Shown piece after piece: positions 1 to 8,903 of a stretch of 64,000 bases of DNA. The stretch is from the NCBI RefSeq assembly GCF_050750585.1, contig NZ_JBOJLM010000010.1, forward strand, positions 62,001 to 126,000. Direction: 5' to 3'. Made by a program: the position numbers and the translations under genes. Origin of the DNA: Salinimicrobium sp050750585 (GTDB lineage Bacteria > Bacteroidota > Bacteroidia > Flavobacteriales > Flavobacteriaceae). Numbering within the stretch: the stretch's first letter is position 1; every line of letters begins with the position of its first letter. Under the pieces are notes generated by a model. That model saw only the letters and a list, made by a program, of their open reading frames with translations. It was not told the DNA's origin and made no database searches.

Positions 1-1698
1 GATCATTATAGGCGTATCCCATTTTTGTACAAAATTCACCGGGTTAAAATCGGTATAGGCTTTGGGAGCCGGGTCTTGCCAGTAAGCGCCACCCATATCT
101 TTATTCACAAAGAAAAGTTCTTCTGTAGTACCATACATGCTGCGGGTATTGAAAATTCCGTCGTGGGCAATAAAGCTTTTAAATCGGCCTTCATGCATTC
201 CGGCAAGAAAAAATACGGAATAACCACCGTAGCTTGCACCTACTGCACCCAGGCGGTCTTTATCTACATATTCCTCTTTACTTACGGCATCAATAGCCGA
301 TAAATAATCCTGAATATTTTGTCCGCCCCAGTCGCCGCTTATTTGCTCATTCCATGCTACGCCATGGCCGGGCATTCCCCTGCGGTTTGGTGCTACCACG
401 ATATATCCGTTTGCAGCCATTAACTGGAAGTTCCACCTAAAGGAATAGAACTGCGACAAAGCCGATTGTGGGCCGCCCTGCAGGTAAAGAAGGGTCGGGT
501 ACTTTTTATTGGGATCAAAATCGGGAGGATAGATCACCCAGGTAAGCATCTCCTTCCCATCGGTAGTGGGAACCATCCGCTTTTCAACCCTACTCATTTT
601 TATTCCCTCATAGAACTCGTCGTTCACATGGGTAAGCTGGGTAAGGTCTCCTGTTTTGAGATTAACCGTATAAATTTCGGCTGCGTGGTTCATGTCGGTC
701 CTGGTGACTACCAGGGTATTTCCCGATTGCCCTATCATTCCCGTAAGATCAAATTGCCCTTCCGTGATCTGCTTAACTTCAGAAGCTTTTTTGGAGAATG
801 GATCAATTTCAAAAAGCTGCTGGGTGCCTTTTACAGGTGCCAGAAAATAGATCTTTTTGCCATCATTACTCCACAAAAAGCTATTCACTGTTCCGTCCCA
901 TTGCTTGGTAAGATTTATTTTGCGGCCGTCTCTCAACACGATAATGTCATTCTTATCGGCTTCATATCCGGGTTCGTCCATTTGCAGCCAGGCCAGAACA
1001 CCATTTTTGGAAAACGCTGGCTGAGTGTCGTAACCTTTATTTTCTGAAGTAAGATTTTCGGTAGTTCCTGTAGCTATATCATAGACATAGATGTCGGTAT
1101 TTGTGCTAACGGCATAATCTTTTCCTTTAAGCTTCTTAGACACATAGTACACTTTGGTGCCATCATTGTTCCAGATATAATCTTCGGGCCCTCCAAAAGG
1201 TTGCAAAGGAGTATCGTGAGGTTCGCCTTCCATAATATCGATCTCTGCCTGGGTTGAAGTATTGTGAAGGAATAAATGGCTGTAATGCCCATCTTCCCAG
1301 GTATCCCAATGCCGATAATTGAGGTCGTCATAAATATATACGTCAGATTTTTTGAGATCGGGGTAGAAATCTTCTCCTGTAACAGGCTCCACTTCCACTT
1401 GCTTCGGAATGATCTTCCATTCCCCTGTAGGTGAAGTTTTTCCGTCGCTGTAAATGCTGTCGATACTTTTCACCGAAACCGGCTCTCCTCCTTTTAGCGG
1501 GATTACAAAAGTTTCTGAAGTGCCTTGGTTTTTAACCAGATCATAAGATCGGGTCCTAAAAATGACACTTTTGCCATCCTTTGTCAATCCAACCCCCGAT
1601 ACGCGATCAATAGACCACAGCTTCTCTGGGGTCATTACCTGGGCTTTCGCGCTAAAGCCGAAGGCTATTAAGAACAGAAGGATAAAAGAGTTTTTCAT
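1..1698 (-). CDS. Secreted S9 family serine peptidase (prolyl oligopeptidase/DPP type), 3' end cut by window
   Basis: An open frame runs from the ATG at 1698 to the window edge, 566 codons without a stop. Residues 1-20 form a signal peptide (charged start, Leu/Ile/Phe core, A-K-A-Q end), so the enzyme is exported. The middle, roughly residues 40-380, has beta-propeller-like repeats (WNNDGTK, PAFSKNG, LWSNDGK), as in the substrate-gating propeller of S9 peptidases. The alpha/beta-hydrolase domain follows, with GASYGGY at 487-493 and the presumed nucleophile Ser489. The last residues read (WDTPIMI) sit just before where the family carries its catalytic Asp, so Asp and His lie outside the window. 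It probably cleaves peptides in the periplasm. The family is clear; DPP versus acylaminoacyl-peptidase specificity is not. Confidence 0.93.
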   Translation of the reverse strand, partial: MKNSFILLFLIAFGFSAKAQVMTPEKLWSIDRVSGVGLTKDGKSVIFRTRSYDLVKNQGTSETFVIPLKGGEPVSVKSIDSIYSDGKTSPTGEWKIIPKQVEVEPVTGEDFYPDLKKSDVYIYDDLNYRHWDTWEDGHYSHLFLHNTSTQAEIDIMEGEPHDTPLQPFGGPEDYIWNNDGTKVYYVSKKLKGKDYAVSTNTDIYVYDIATGTTENLTSENKGYDTQPAFSKNGVLAWLQMDEPGYEADKNDIIVLRDGRKINLTKQWDGTVNSFLWSNDGKKIYFLAPVKGTQQLFEIDPFSKKASEVKQITEGQFDLTGMIGQSGNTLVVTRTDMNHAAEIYTVNLKTGDLTQLTHVNDEFYEGIKMSRVEKRMVPTTDGKEMLTWVIYPPDFDPNKKYPTLLYLQGGPQSALSQFYSFRWNFQLMAANGYIVVAPNRRGMPGHGVAWNEQISGDWGGQNIQDYLSAIDAVSKEEYVDKDRLGAVGASYGGYSVFFLAGMHEGRFKSFIAHDGIFNTRSMYGTTEELFFVNKDMGGAYWQDPAPKAYTDFNPVNFVQKWDTPIMI

Positions 1699-1822
1699 GT
1701 TTGAATTTATTTTAGAACCGGGAAATTTCCCTGGGAACATTATAGGGTAAAAGCCGTTAAATTGATGTGTTAAAAATAAGAAAAAAGCCTGATGTAGAGA
1801 GGTGAAAATTTCTTGTAACCAA

Positions 1823-2338
1823 TTAGGGCAGGCGAAACAGAAGTACCTTCTCCTCTTCTCCTGGAAAGCTAATTTCTTCAGAACAATGCATTCCCAGTTT
1901 TTCCAGCAGCTTTTGAGAAGCGAGATTTTCTTTAGAAGTTATGCCGGTGATCTTTGATTGAGGTAGTTCTGCCTTTGCAAACCTTAAGAGGCACGATGCA
2001 GCTTCAAACCCATAGCCCTGTTGCTCATATTGGGGTAAAAAGGCAAAACCTATATCGAGATCACTAAAGCCGCTCCTGGCATTGAGGCCGCAAGTTCCCA
2101 ACTTTGCCCCATCGGCTTTGCGAATCACAACGTTATTGGTAAAACCCAATTTTTTGAGCTGCGGGAGCATTTTTTCGACAATATATTCTTCAGCTTTTGG
2201 GATACTGGTAATATTGCGATCTCCAATGTGTTCCAGCCATTTTGGGGTATTGAGAAGCTCGTAAATAAATGCAGCATCTTCTCTCCCGGCAGGCCTTAGA
2301 TAAAGCCTTTCCGTTTCATAAAAGGAAACAGGTCTCAT
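1823..2338 (-). CDS. GNAT family N-acetyltransferase (RimJ/RimL-like)
   Basis: The 171-residue protein has the single-domain GNAT layout. It opens with ETERLYLRPAGREDA, the typical RimJ/RimL first strand, and has an acetyl-CoA loop region around residues 108-118 (QYEQQGYGFEAA, near the Q/RxxGxG/A consensus). A C-terminal NLASQKLLEKLGM segment matches the usual 'N..S..ll.klGF' ending. It should move an acetyl group from acetyl-CoA to an amine, perhaps a protein N-terminus or a small molecule; the substrate cannot be read from sequence. It starts at an ATG and stands alone, with about 120 bp to the S9 peptidase start on the same strand. Confidence 0.88.
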   Translation of the reverse strand: MRPVSFYETERLYLRPAGREDAAFIYELLNTPKWLEHIGDRNITSIPKAEEYIVEKMLPQLKKLGFTNNVVIRKADGAKLGTCGLNARSGFSDLDIGFAFLPQYEQQGYGFEAASCLLRFAKAELPQSKITGITSKENLASQKLLEKLGMHCSEEISFPGEEEKVLLFRLP

Positions 2339-2541
2339 GAAAAAACAGAAGGGATTTTTGTCATTTTTGGATAGTTTACTCAGGCCTTTCAGCCGGTAGT
2401 TTGCTGAAATACTTCAGTAGGATCGAATTTCGCTTTTAGCAATATTATATTCCAAAAAAAAAACTTCAGAAATAACTGCTGCAACTTCAGAAGAAATCTT
2501 CAGAAGGAAAAAAAATTTCCGAAGTGATAAAACAACGAATA

Positions 2542-2940
2542 TTACCTAAGATGCGGAGAAACCTTCGGGTTCAAATCTTTCAGAAAAAGATTGAGCTTTT
2601 GCAAGGATTCGGTTTCTATAAAATGCTTCTCGATGCGCATTGATTCGTTATGAGTTTCAATTTTATAGCTATCCATATACCGTCTCACCCTTTTAATATC
2701 TGATAAAGCAATGCTCTTAGGGATAATAGTGTGTCTTATAAGCCGGTCTTCCCGTATGGTGAGGTATTGATATTTTTGGCGGTAATAAGATGTACCCGCC
2801 TGAAGGATCCCCAAAAAGATCCATAAATAACTAAATACTGAACTGCTGTTGATGTAAACAGCAAAAAAACCTAACCCAATCATGGTAAGGCCGTACCCAT
2901 AGTTGTTCCTGATGACGCTTTTGCAATATCTAATTTTCAT
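2542..2940 (-). CDS. Small membrane protein with two TM segments and a PH-like tail
   Basis: I do not recognise a named family. The ATG at 2940 gives 132 residues; a GTG nine bases upstream is possible but less likely. Residues about 15-50 hold two hydrophobic segments separated by a short turn, GLTMIGLGFFAVYI and FSYLWIFLGILQAG. The remaining 80 residues are charged and soluble-looking, with alternating beta-strand patterns (YLTIREDRLIRHT, SYKIETHNESMRIE) resembling bacterial PH-like (bPH) domains attached to membranes. That comparison is by eye only. The gene is isolated, with spacers of 203 and 241 bp either side. Confidence 0.6.
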   Translation of the reverse strand: MKIRYCKSVIRNNYGYGLTMIGLGFFAVYINSSSVFSYLWIFLGILQAGTSYYRQKYQYLTIREDRLIRHTIIPKSIALSDIKRVRRYMDSYKIETHNESMRIEKHFIETESLQKLNLFLKDLNPKVSPHLR

Positions 2941-3181
2941 GATCTGCACTTTTAAAGTGTTACTTCGGACTCAGTAATTCCTATTAAACTTTTAACAAGG
3001 TATAAATAACAAAATAAATATCCGAATCAATAAGGAAAAACCTGCATCAAGATCTTCAAAACGATGGAACACTGCGTCATGGAAAATCTAATTTCAGTAC
3101 TGTTTCATCTCCTAAACCTTCCCGAAACATAAGAGAAAATAAATTAGTAATTTGAGCCATTCAAACTAAATCCAAATTTTT

Positions 3182-4465
3182 ATGTTCTCAAAAAAATACC
3201 TGCTTGTATTTTTCGCTGCCTTTGCTGCAAGTGCACAATCTACTGATGATGACCTTTTAAAAAAGGCTCAGGAGATCCACCATGAAGTAATTACGATAGA
3301 CACCCACAACGATATCAATGTAAATAATTTTACTGCCGAAACAAATTACACTCAGGATATTGACACCCAGGTTAACCTGCCAAAAATGGTAAAAGGAGGT
3401 GTTGATGTCACCTGGCTGATTGTCTATACCGGGCAGGAAGAACTAAATGCTGCGGGTTACGAGACGGCGCATAAGCAAGCACTCTCAAAATTTGAGGCCA
3501 TTCACCGGCTTGTAGAAGATATAGCTCCAAACCAGATTGGCCTGGCCACTACCAGTGCCGAAGTGCGAAAATTGGTTGCTCAGGGAAAGAAAGTGGCGAT
3601 GATTGGCGTTGAAAATGGCTACCCTATTGGGACAGACCTGCAAAACGTTGAGAAATTCTATGATCTGGGCGCGCGCTATATGTCTTTATCTCATAACGGG
3701 CACAGCCAGCTTTGTGATTCGAACACAGGGGAAGCCAATAATGAGTGGCTCCACGGCGGGCTAAGTGATTTGGGGAAAGAAGTTGTAAAGGAGATGAACC
3801 GCCTGGGCATGATGATAGACGTGTCGCACCCTTCTAAAGAATCTATGCGCCAAATGATCGAACTGTCTAAAGCTCCAATAATTGCTTCACATTCTTCGGC
3901 AAGAGGTTTGTGCAACCACAGCCGAAACCTTGATGATGAGCAGCTGCAGTGGTTAAAAGAGAACGGCGGGGTGATACAGACAGTAGCCTTTGACGCTTAT
4001 CTCAATACCGAAAAGAACAATGCCTATGATGATACGGTGAATAAGGTTTATGCTGAAGTAGGCAAAAAAATAGGTTTTGAGCTCCTGCCCCGTACTGAAG
4101 TATGGCAAATGGAAGAGGAAAAGCGCAGTGCCTACTATGAAGATTTCAGAAAAGTGAGAAAACTGGCCGAGCCAAAAATCAAGAAATTAAAAGAAAAAGT
4201 TCCACCGGTAGGCATAGTAGATTTTGTAGACCACGTAGATTACCTGGTTGAGAAAATTGGAATAGACCACGTGGGGATTAGTTCAGATTTTGATGGCGGC
4301 GGCGGAATTGAAGGCTGGAGTGATGCCTCTCAATCTTTAAATGTGACTCTCGAGTTAGTCAAAAGAGGCTATACCAAAGAAGAGATAGCTAAACTTTGGG
4401 GCGAGAACTTACTACGGGTACTCGATGAAGTACAGGCCGTAGCTCAAAGTCTGCAAACGAAGTAA
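3182..4465 (+). CDS. Secreted membrane dipeptidase, peptidase family M19
   Basis: The 427-residue protein begins with a signal peptide (about 1-19, ending A-S-A-Q). The zinc ligands of the renal dipeptidase family are visible: His42 and Asp44 in the T-H-N-D motif, bridging Glu144 in GVENGYPIG, His216 in DVSHPS and His237 in ASHSSARGLCNHSRN. The late GISSDFDGGGG segment supplies the family's C-terminal Asp. The enzyme hydrolyses dipeptides, often with low stereospecificity, in the periplasm or at the outer membrane. It is monocistronic and ends in a strong terminator. Length and motif order match complete family members, so it should be active. Confidence 0.95.
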   Translation: MFSKKYLLVFFAAFAASAQSTDDDLLKKAQEIHHEVITIDTHNDINVNNFTAETNYTQDIDTQVNLPKMVKGGVDVTWLIVYTGQEELNAAGYETAHKQALSKFEAIHRLVEDIAPNQIGLATTSAEVRKLVAQGKKVAMIGVENGYPIGTDLQNVEKFYDLGARYMSLSHNGHSQLCDSNTGEANNEWLHGGLSDLGKEVVKEMNRLGMMIDVSHPSKESMRQMIELSKAPIIASHSSARGLCNHSRNLDDEQLQWLKENGGVIQTVAFDAYLNTEKNNAYDDTVNKVYAEVGKKIGFELLPRTEVWQMEEEKRSAYYEDFRKVRKLAEPKIKKLKEKVPPVGIVDFVDHVDYLVEKIGIDHVGISSDFDGGGGIEGWSDASQSLNVTLELVKRGYTKEEIAKLWGENLLRVLDEVQAVAQSLQTK

Positions 4466-4481
4466 AAAAGTACTACGGAAC

Positions 4482-4546
4482 AAAAACTGCCTGAGATTTA
4501 CCCTTTTTAGTACCCAAAAAGGCTATTTCAGGCAGTTTTTTTATTT
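4482..4546 (+). terminator. Rho-independent terminator after the dipeptidase gene
   Basis: A 13-bp stem pairs 4482-4494 (AAAAACTGCCTGA) with 4528-4540. Inside it a second stem pairs CCTTTTT (4502-4508) with AAAAAGG (4516-4522), and a T-run follows. It begins 16 bp after the stop codon. The outer arms are A/T-ended on both sides, so it may also work in the other direction. Confidence 0.85.
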
Positions 4547-4668
4547 AAAAAAGGAATCTCGAAAAGGGAAATCTTTCAATATTTCTGAAAACAGGTTGTT
4601 TTAAAGCGGACTTCAGCAGAAGAAGGGCTACAGGAAATAGCTCTATAACTTCAGAAAAGATCATCTTC

Positions 4669-4688
4669 AAAAATGCCATTTTTGAGAG
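4669..4688. repeat. Perfect copy of the dispersed palindrome AAAAATGNCATTTTT
   Basis: The 15-base palindrome occupies 4669-4683 in the spacer before the VTT gene stop and continues as GAGAGGT. The 20 bases AAATGCCATTTTTGAGAGGT recur exactly inside hisC from 44628. Other copies are listed in the findings. Confidence 0.7.
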
Positions 4689-4699
4689 GTAAAAAGATC

Positions 4700-5410
4700 T
4701 TAAGCCTTTGACTTTCTCACCTTTTTATCCCAATAAACAAAGGCTATAAACAAAACAAGACTTATTATAGACGTCCAGATAAGACCCGTTTTGAGACGCT
4801 CATAATCTCCTCCCAAATAAGCAATAAAGACTATGAGGGGTGATATACCCAGCATGGTGGCGCCAATGAATTTCCAGTACCCCATTCTTAAGACTCCGCC
4901 TACAAAACTAATGGCATCGTTAGAGAGGAAAGGACTAAGCCGGACAACAATTACCGTCCAGAAGCCGTAATCGTCAATAAAGTCTGATATCTTTTTCTCA
5001 GTTTTATGCCCCACCAGTTTCTCTACGATCACAGGCCCAAAGTAGCTTCCAATAAAATAACCGATGCTGGAAGCCAGGAAAACAGCTACAAACAAGATTG
5101 CAGCTCCTGCCCATGGCCCGTAAGCCAGTACGGTCACTACCATGAGCAAAGGTGTGGGAATCACCAACAGGAACATTTGCAGGACCATGGTAATGATGAT
5201 TACCACCGGCCCAAACCACCCGAATTGAGAGACCCACTGCCGCGTACGCTGCTTATCGCCACTGGTAAGCACATCCCAACCGTTATTTAGAAAATCCTGC
5301 ACCTGCGGTATAAAGAAATAACTTAGTACAAGTGCCACAACAATCGCAAGGGAAATATATAAAGGGGCTTTACTCTGCTTTACCGAAGGAGTTTCAATAG
5401 GATCGGGCAT
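4700..5410 (-). CDS. TVP38/TMEM64 (VTT domain) membrane protein
   Basis: A 236-residue integral membrane protein with about six hydrophobic segments. The VTT core signature is visible: FIGSYFGPVIVEKLVG around residues 122-137, then VVRLSPFLSNDAISFVGGVLRMGYWKF around 155-181, matching the family's 'R..P..pf...sy..G...m....f' pattern. VTT/DedA proteins move or scramble lipids, or affect membrane homeostasis; the cargo here is unknown. The gene lies 3 bp downstream of the SdiA-regulated-type gene on the same strand, so the two are almost surely co-transcribed. A second VTT protein lies at 19518-20159. Confidence 0.88.
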   Translation of the reverse strand: MPDPIETPSVKQSKAPLYISLAIVVALVLSYFFIPQVQDFLNNGWDVLTSGDKQRTRQWVSQFGWFGPVVIIITMVLQMFLLVIPTPLLMVVTVLAYGPWAGAAILFVAVFLASSIGYFIGSYFGPVIVEKLVGHKTEKKISDFIDDYGFWTVIVVRLSPFLSNDAISFVGGVLRMGYWKFIGATMLGISPLIVFIAYLGGDYERLKTGLIWTSIISLVLFIAFVYWDKKVRKSKA

Positions 5411-5413
5411 AAA

Positions 5414-6280
5414 TTATTTAGATGTTATGGTTACACGGTGAATGGTTCCCGGTTCACCTTCACTGGAGATATACAAATTCCCTGAACTGTCAAAAGCAAG
5501 GCCTTCGGGCTGCGGAAATGCTTTTTGATCGAGCAGGTGGAATTCTTTGGGAGTTCCCGATGCATCTAAAATTAATAACCTCGGCTCCCGGGCTTCAAGA
5601 ATAAAAATTTCTCCGGTTTTGGGATGTATTGCAACTTCGGAAGGAAAAAATGATTCCCCTCTTTTCTCTTCTCTAATGTCGTTGAAGATCTCCTCCTCAA
5701 AAGTCAGGGTGAACACCGGCGTTTCATTCACTTCCATAGAAGGTAACCGGGCGGCATAAATACCTTTTTGATCTTCAGAATTGGGGTCAAGAACTTTTAC
5801 GGCAAGCAAAAGCCTGTCTTCAGCTTCATCATAGAATAATCCTTCCATATCATTTTCTTCAGTAAAAAAAGTATCGAAAGTTTTTACCTGTGCTGTATTC
5901 ATAAAATCTTCTACCTGGTAAATTTTTCCGTTAGCTTCAAGAACATATGCCGTATTCTCTTTTATCGCTATGCCTTCAAAATCCCCATTTGCTGTAAATT
6001 GAATTTCCTTTTCAATCGTTGAGTCATCGAGGTTATAAATAAAGATGCTTCCTTTTTCATCCTGCACACAGGCAATTTTATTTGAACCTAAATATGCAAT
6101 ACCCGAAACTTCAGCCAGTTGAGGTGGCAAATCCCAGGTTTGGTCTATGGTAATATCTTTAGAAATATTGGCCTGGTATTCTTCGACCTCTTTCTCATAA
6201 GTGAATATAAAAGCTGCCGATAATAGCAAAAGACCTGTGGTAATAAGGAATACCGTTTTATTGTGTCCCATTCTTTTCAT
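5414..6280 (-). CDS. SdiA-regulated (YjiK-type) beta-propeller protein
   Basis: The 288-residue protein has an N-terminal hydrophobic stretch (about residues 8-25, VFLITTGLLLLSAAFIFTY) that acts as a membrane anchor or signal, then a periplasmic beta-propeller. Repeated blocks (EVSGIAYLGSNKIACVQD, FEGIAIKENTAYVLE, EGLFYDEAEDRLLLA, PEGLAFDSSGNLYISSE) match the SdiA-regulated/YjiK domain, which resembles six-bladed NHL propellers. No enzymatic residues can be assigned. It is the first gene of a two-gene operon with the VTT protein; 155 bp separate it from the divergent PBP gene. Confidence 0.8.
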   Translation of the reverse strand: MKRMGHNKTVFLITTGLLLLSAAFIFTYEKEVEEYQANISKDITIDQTWDLPPQLAEVSGIAYLGSNKIACVQDEKGSIFIYNLDDSTIEKEIQFTANGDFEGIAIKENTAYVLEANGKIYQVEDFMNTAQVKTFDTFFTEENDMEGLFYDEAEDRLLLAVKVLDPNSEDQKGIYAARLPSMEVNETPVFTLTFEEEIFNDIREEKRGESFFPSEVAIHPKTGEIFILEAREPRLLILDASGTPKEFHLLDQKAFPQPEGLAFDSSGNLYISSEGEPGTIHRVTITSK

Positions 6281-6435
6281 TGTTTAAAAGTAGAAAAATT
6301 AATACTCGGGCAGAAAGATTTTAATCTTTCCTTGAAAAACATTAGCAGGGTTTTAGGAAATCTCATTTCCTAAAGTTTTTTAAACTTGAGGACTTTTTTT
6401 TGTAAGTCTTCGTTTATTTGACAGACATTTAACCT

Positions 6436-8727
6436 ATGATTTTGAAAAACCTGCAATTGACGCCTGTAAAAAAATGGGTGTTAGGGATCTCACTAACATT
6501 TATCGCCCTTTTTGGCTTCTTTTTCCTGAGTATTTACTGGGGTTGGTGGGGAAAGTTGCCCGATACTGAAGAACTGCGGAACCTCAACCAGAATGAAGCT
6601 ACAGAAGTTTTTTCTTCGGAAGGAAAACTACTGGGGAAATATTACATTTTTGACAGGCAGCCGGTGCTCTATGAAGATCTACCTAAACATCTAATAGATG
6701 CTCTTATTGCGACCGAAGATGTAAGGTTCTATGAGCATTCGGGAATTGACAATCGCAGCCTTCTCCGTGTATTTTTCAAGACCATTCTCATGGGCGACGA
6801 ATCGTCGGGAGGCGGTAGTACCATCACTTTACAACTTGCAAAGAACCTCTTTGGGCGAAAAGATTACGGCCACCTTAGCATTGTAGTTAATAAAGTGAGG
6901 GAAGCCATCATTGCCCAACGGCTGGAAGATATTTATTCTAAAGAGGAGATCATCAAACTTTACTTTAATACGGTTCCTTTTAGTGACAACACCTACGGAA
7001 TAGAAAGTGCGGCCATGAAATTCTTTAATTCCGGCACAAAAGACCTTACCCTCGACGAAGCTGCAACCCTGGTGGGCACGCTAAAAGCATCACATTATTA
7101 CAATCCGCGGCTTTTTCCCGAAAGAAGCCTGGAAAGGAGAAATGTGGTGCTGTCTCAAATGAACAAGTATGGTTACCTTCCTTCCGAAGAATATGTGAAA
7201 AACCGGGTTAAACCCCTGGAATTAGATTACCAGTACTTCAGTAACAATGATGGGGTGGCTCCTTACTTCAGGTCACAGTTAAAAAAAGAACTCAGTAAGA
7301 TCCTGGATACTCTTGAAAATGAAAAAGGAGAACCATACAACCTTTACAGGGATGGCCTGCAGATTCACACCACGATAGATTACCAGATGCAGCAGCTGGC
7401 AGAAGAAGCCATGAAAGAACATATGACTTCGCTGCAGCAGCAGTTCGAAAAAGCCTACGGCAAAAATGCACCCTGGAAAAGAGAGGATATTTTAAACGAA
7501 GCACTTCAAAACAGCAAACAATATAAAAACCTTGCTGCTGCCGGCTGGAGCCGGGAGAAAATCATGGATTCCCTGCACCGCAAAACCGAGATGGAACTGT
7601 TTGACTGGGGACAGAAGAAATTACTTTCAGCCAGTATAGCCGATAGTTTACAGCATTATATGAAATTCCTGAACATAGGAATGATCAACCTGGATCCTTC
7701 AACCGGGGCAGTAAAAAGCTGGGTGGGAGGAATAAATCACAAGTATTTCAAATATGATCACGTCTCCCAAAGCAGGCGGCAAATTGGCTCTATTTTTAAG
7801 CCAGTGGTTTACACAGCAGCAGTTGAAGCCGGTATAGACCCCTGCTCCTACTATTCGGTTAGGGAAGTGACCTATGAAGGTGGCTGGACTCCTTCCAATT
7901 CGGGTAGTGAGGAGGAAGATCCTTATACCAAATATCCCATGGCTACAGCTTTAGCGCAATCTGTCAATACCATTGCTGTAAAAGTGCTTTTTGACGTGGG
8001 ACTTGGAAATGTGCTCACCCAGGCCAAAAAGATGATGTTCCCAGATGATCTTCCCGCCTATCCTTCTATTGCTCTTGGTACGGCCGAAATGAGTGCCGCC
8101 GAGCTCGCCGGCTCTTTTTCTAGTTATGTGAACCGTGGGAAAGCGGCCAAACCTTATTACCTCACCAAAATTCTGGATAAGTACGGCAATGAAATCGCCA
8201 CATTTGAACCACAGGTTGCGGCACAACCTGCTTTCTCCAATACCACACGACAGGTGATGATAGAAATGATGAAAGGCACAGTGAATTCGGGAACGGCTTC
8301 AAGATTGAGATACAAGTATAATTTACCCAACGATATTGCCGGAAAAACAGGTACTACACAAAATAACCGTGATGGCTGGTTTGTAGGGATCACACCAAAA
8401 CTGATCTCTGTAACCTGGGCAGGTACCGATGATGCAAGGATTGGCTTCCCGTCTACCTATTTAGGGCAGGGAGCAAATTCGGCTTTACCGGCTTTTGCCC
8501 TACTCCTGCAAAAAATGAATGCCAGGCCTGAATTCAGTGACATTACCCAGGCAAAATTTGCAGCACCTTCTTCTACGGTGCAAATGATGCTCAATTGTGA
8601 ACCCGAAAAAAGAGATAACTTCCTGGAAAGACTTTTCACCAAAGGAGACAAACCTAAAAAGGCGAAGAAAGAGAAAAAGGAAGGCCTGTTTGGTAAGATC
8701 AAAGGCCTGTTTAAAAAGAATAATTAA
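6436..8727 (+). CDS. Class A penicillin-binding protein (transglycosylase/transpeptidase, PBP1A-like)
   Basis: The 763-residue protein polymerises and cross-links peptidoglycan on the periplasmic face. One TM anchor spans about residues 15-35. The GT51 domain carries the catalytic Glu94 in ATEDVRFYEHSGID, the GGGSTITLQLAKNLF motif and EEIIKLYFNTVPF. The transpeptidase domain has SxxK at Ser452-Lys455 (GSIFKP), SxN at 509-511 (SVN) and KTG at 637-639. All catalytic residues are present. The tail after about residue 735 is very Lys-rich (KPKKAKKEKKEGLFGK), unusual for the family core and probably cytosol- or envelope-charge related. The gene is transcribed alone. Confidence 0.96.
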   Translation: MILKNLQLTPVKKWVLGISLTFIALFGFFFLSIYWGWWGKLPDTEELRNLNQNEATEVFSSEGKLLGKYYIFDRQPVLYEDLPKHLIDALIATEDVRFYEHSGIDNRSLLRVFFKTILMGDESSGGGSTITLQLAKNLFGRKDYGHLSIVVNKVREAIIAQRLEDIYSKEEIIKLYFNTVPFSDNTYGIESAAMKFFNSGTKDLTLDEAATLVGTLKASHYYNPRLFPERSLERRNVVLSQMNKYGYLPSEEYVKNRVKPLELDYQYFSNNDGVAPYFRSQLKKELSKILDTLENEKGEPYNLYRDGLQIHTTIDYQMQQLAEEAMKEHMTSLQQQFEKAYGKNAPWKREDILNEALQNSKQYKNLAAAGWSREKIMDSLHRKTEMELFDWGQKKLLSASIADSLQHYMKFLNIGMINLDPSTGAVKSWVGGINHKYFKYDHVSQSRRQIGSIFKPVVYTAAVEAGIDPCSYYSVREVTYEGGWTPSNSGSEEEDPYTKYPMATALAQSVNTIAVKVLFDVGLGNVLTQAKKMMFPDDLPAYPSIALGTAEMSAAELAGSFSSYVNRGKAAKPYYLTKILDKYGNEIATFEPQVAAQPAFSNTTRQVMIEMMKGTVNSGTASRLRYKYNLPNDIAGKTGTTQNNRDGWFVGITPKLISVTWAGTDDARIGFPSTYLGQGANSALPAFALLLQKMNARPEFSDITQAKFAAPSSTVQMMLNCEPEKRDNFLERLFTKGDKPKKAKKEKKEGLFGKIKGLFKKNN

Positions 8728-8837
8728 GAAATACGAGGTTTGAATTGATTTCCATTTTCAAAAACTATTTTTTTTGCTAATAGTAGGCAATCCCTTCCGA
8801 AGCATAGAGAACAATTGAAATACCTACGAAAAAAGGG

Positions 8838-8860
8838 TGTCAAAAATAGTATTTTTGACA
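8838..8860. terminator. Hairpin between convergent PBP and helicase genes
   Basis: TGTCAAAAAT (8838-8847) and ATTTTTGACA (8851-8860) are perfect inverted arms around a 3-base loop, AGT. It lies midway in the 176-bp spacer between two convergent genes and probably ends transcription from both sides. It is also a relative of the dispersed AAAAATGNCATTTTT palindrome. Confidence 0.5.
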
Positions 8861-8903
8861 ACCTTCTAAAATGTTATTTTCAGGAGAAATTTTCCTGGAA
8901 ATA

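Noticed and set aside
466..1047. Open 193-codon frame on the plus strand within the S9 peptidase region
   Set aside because: It is antisense to the continuous, motif-bearing peptidase frame and shows no signal, domain or start region of its own.
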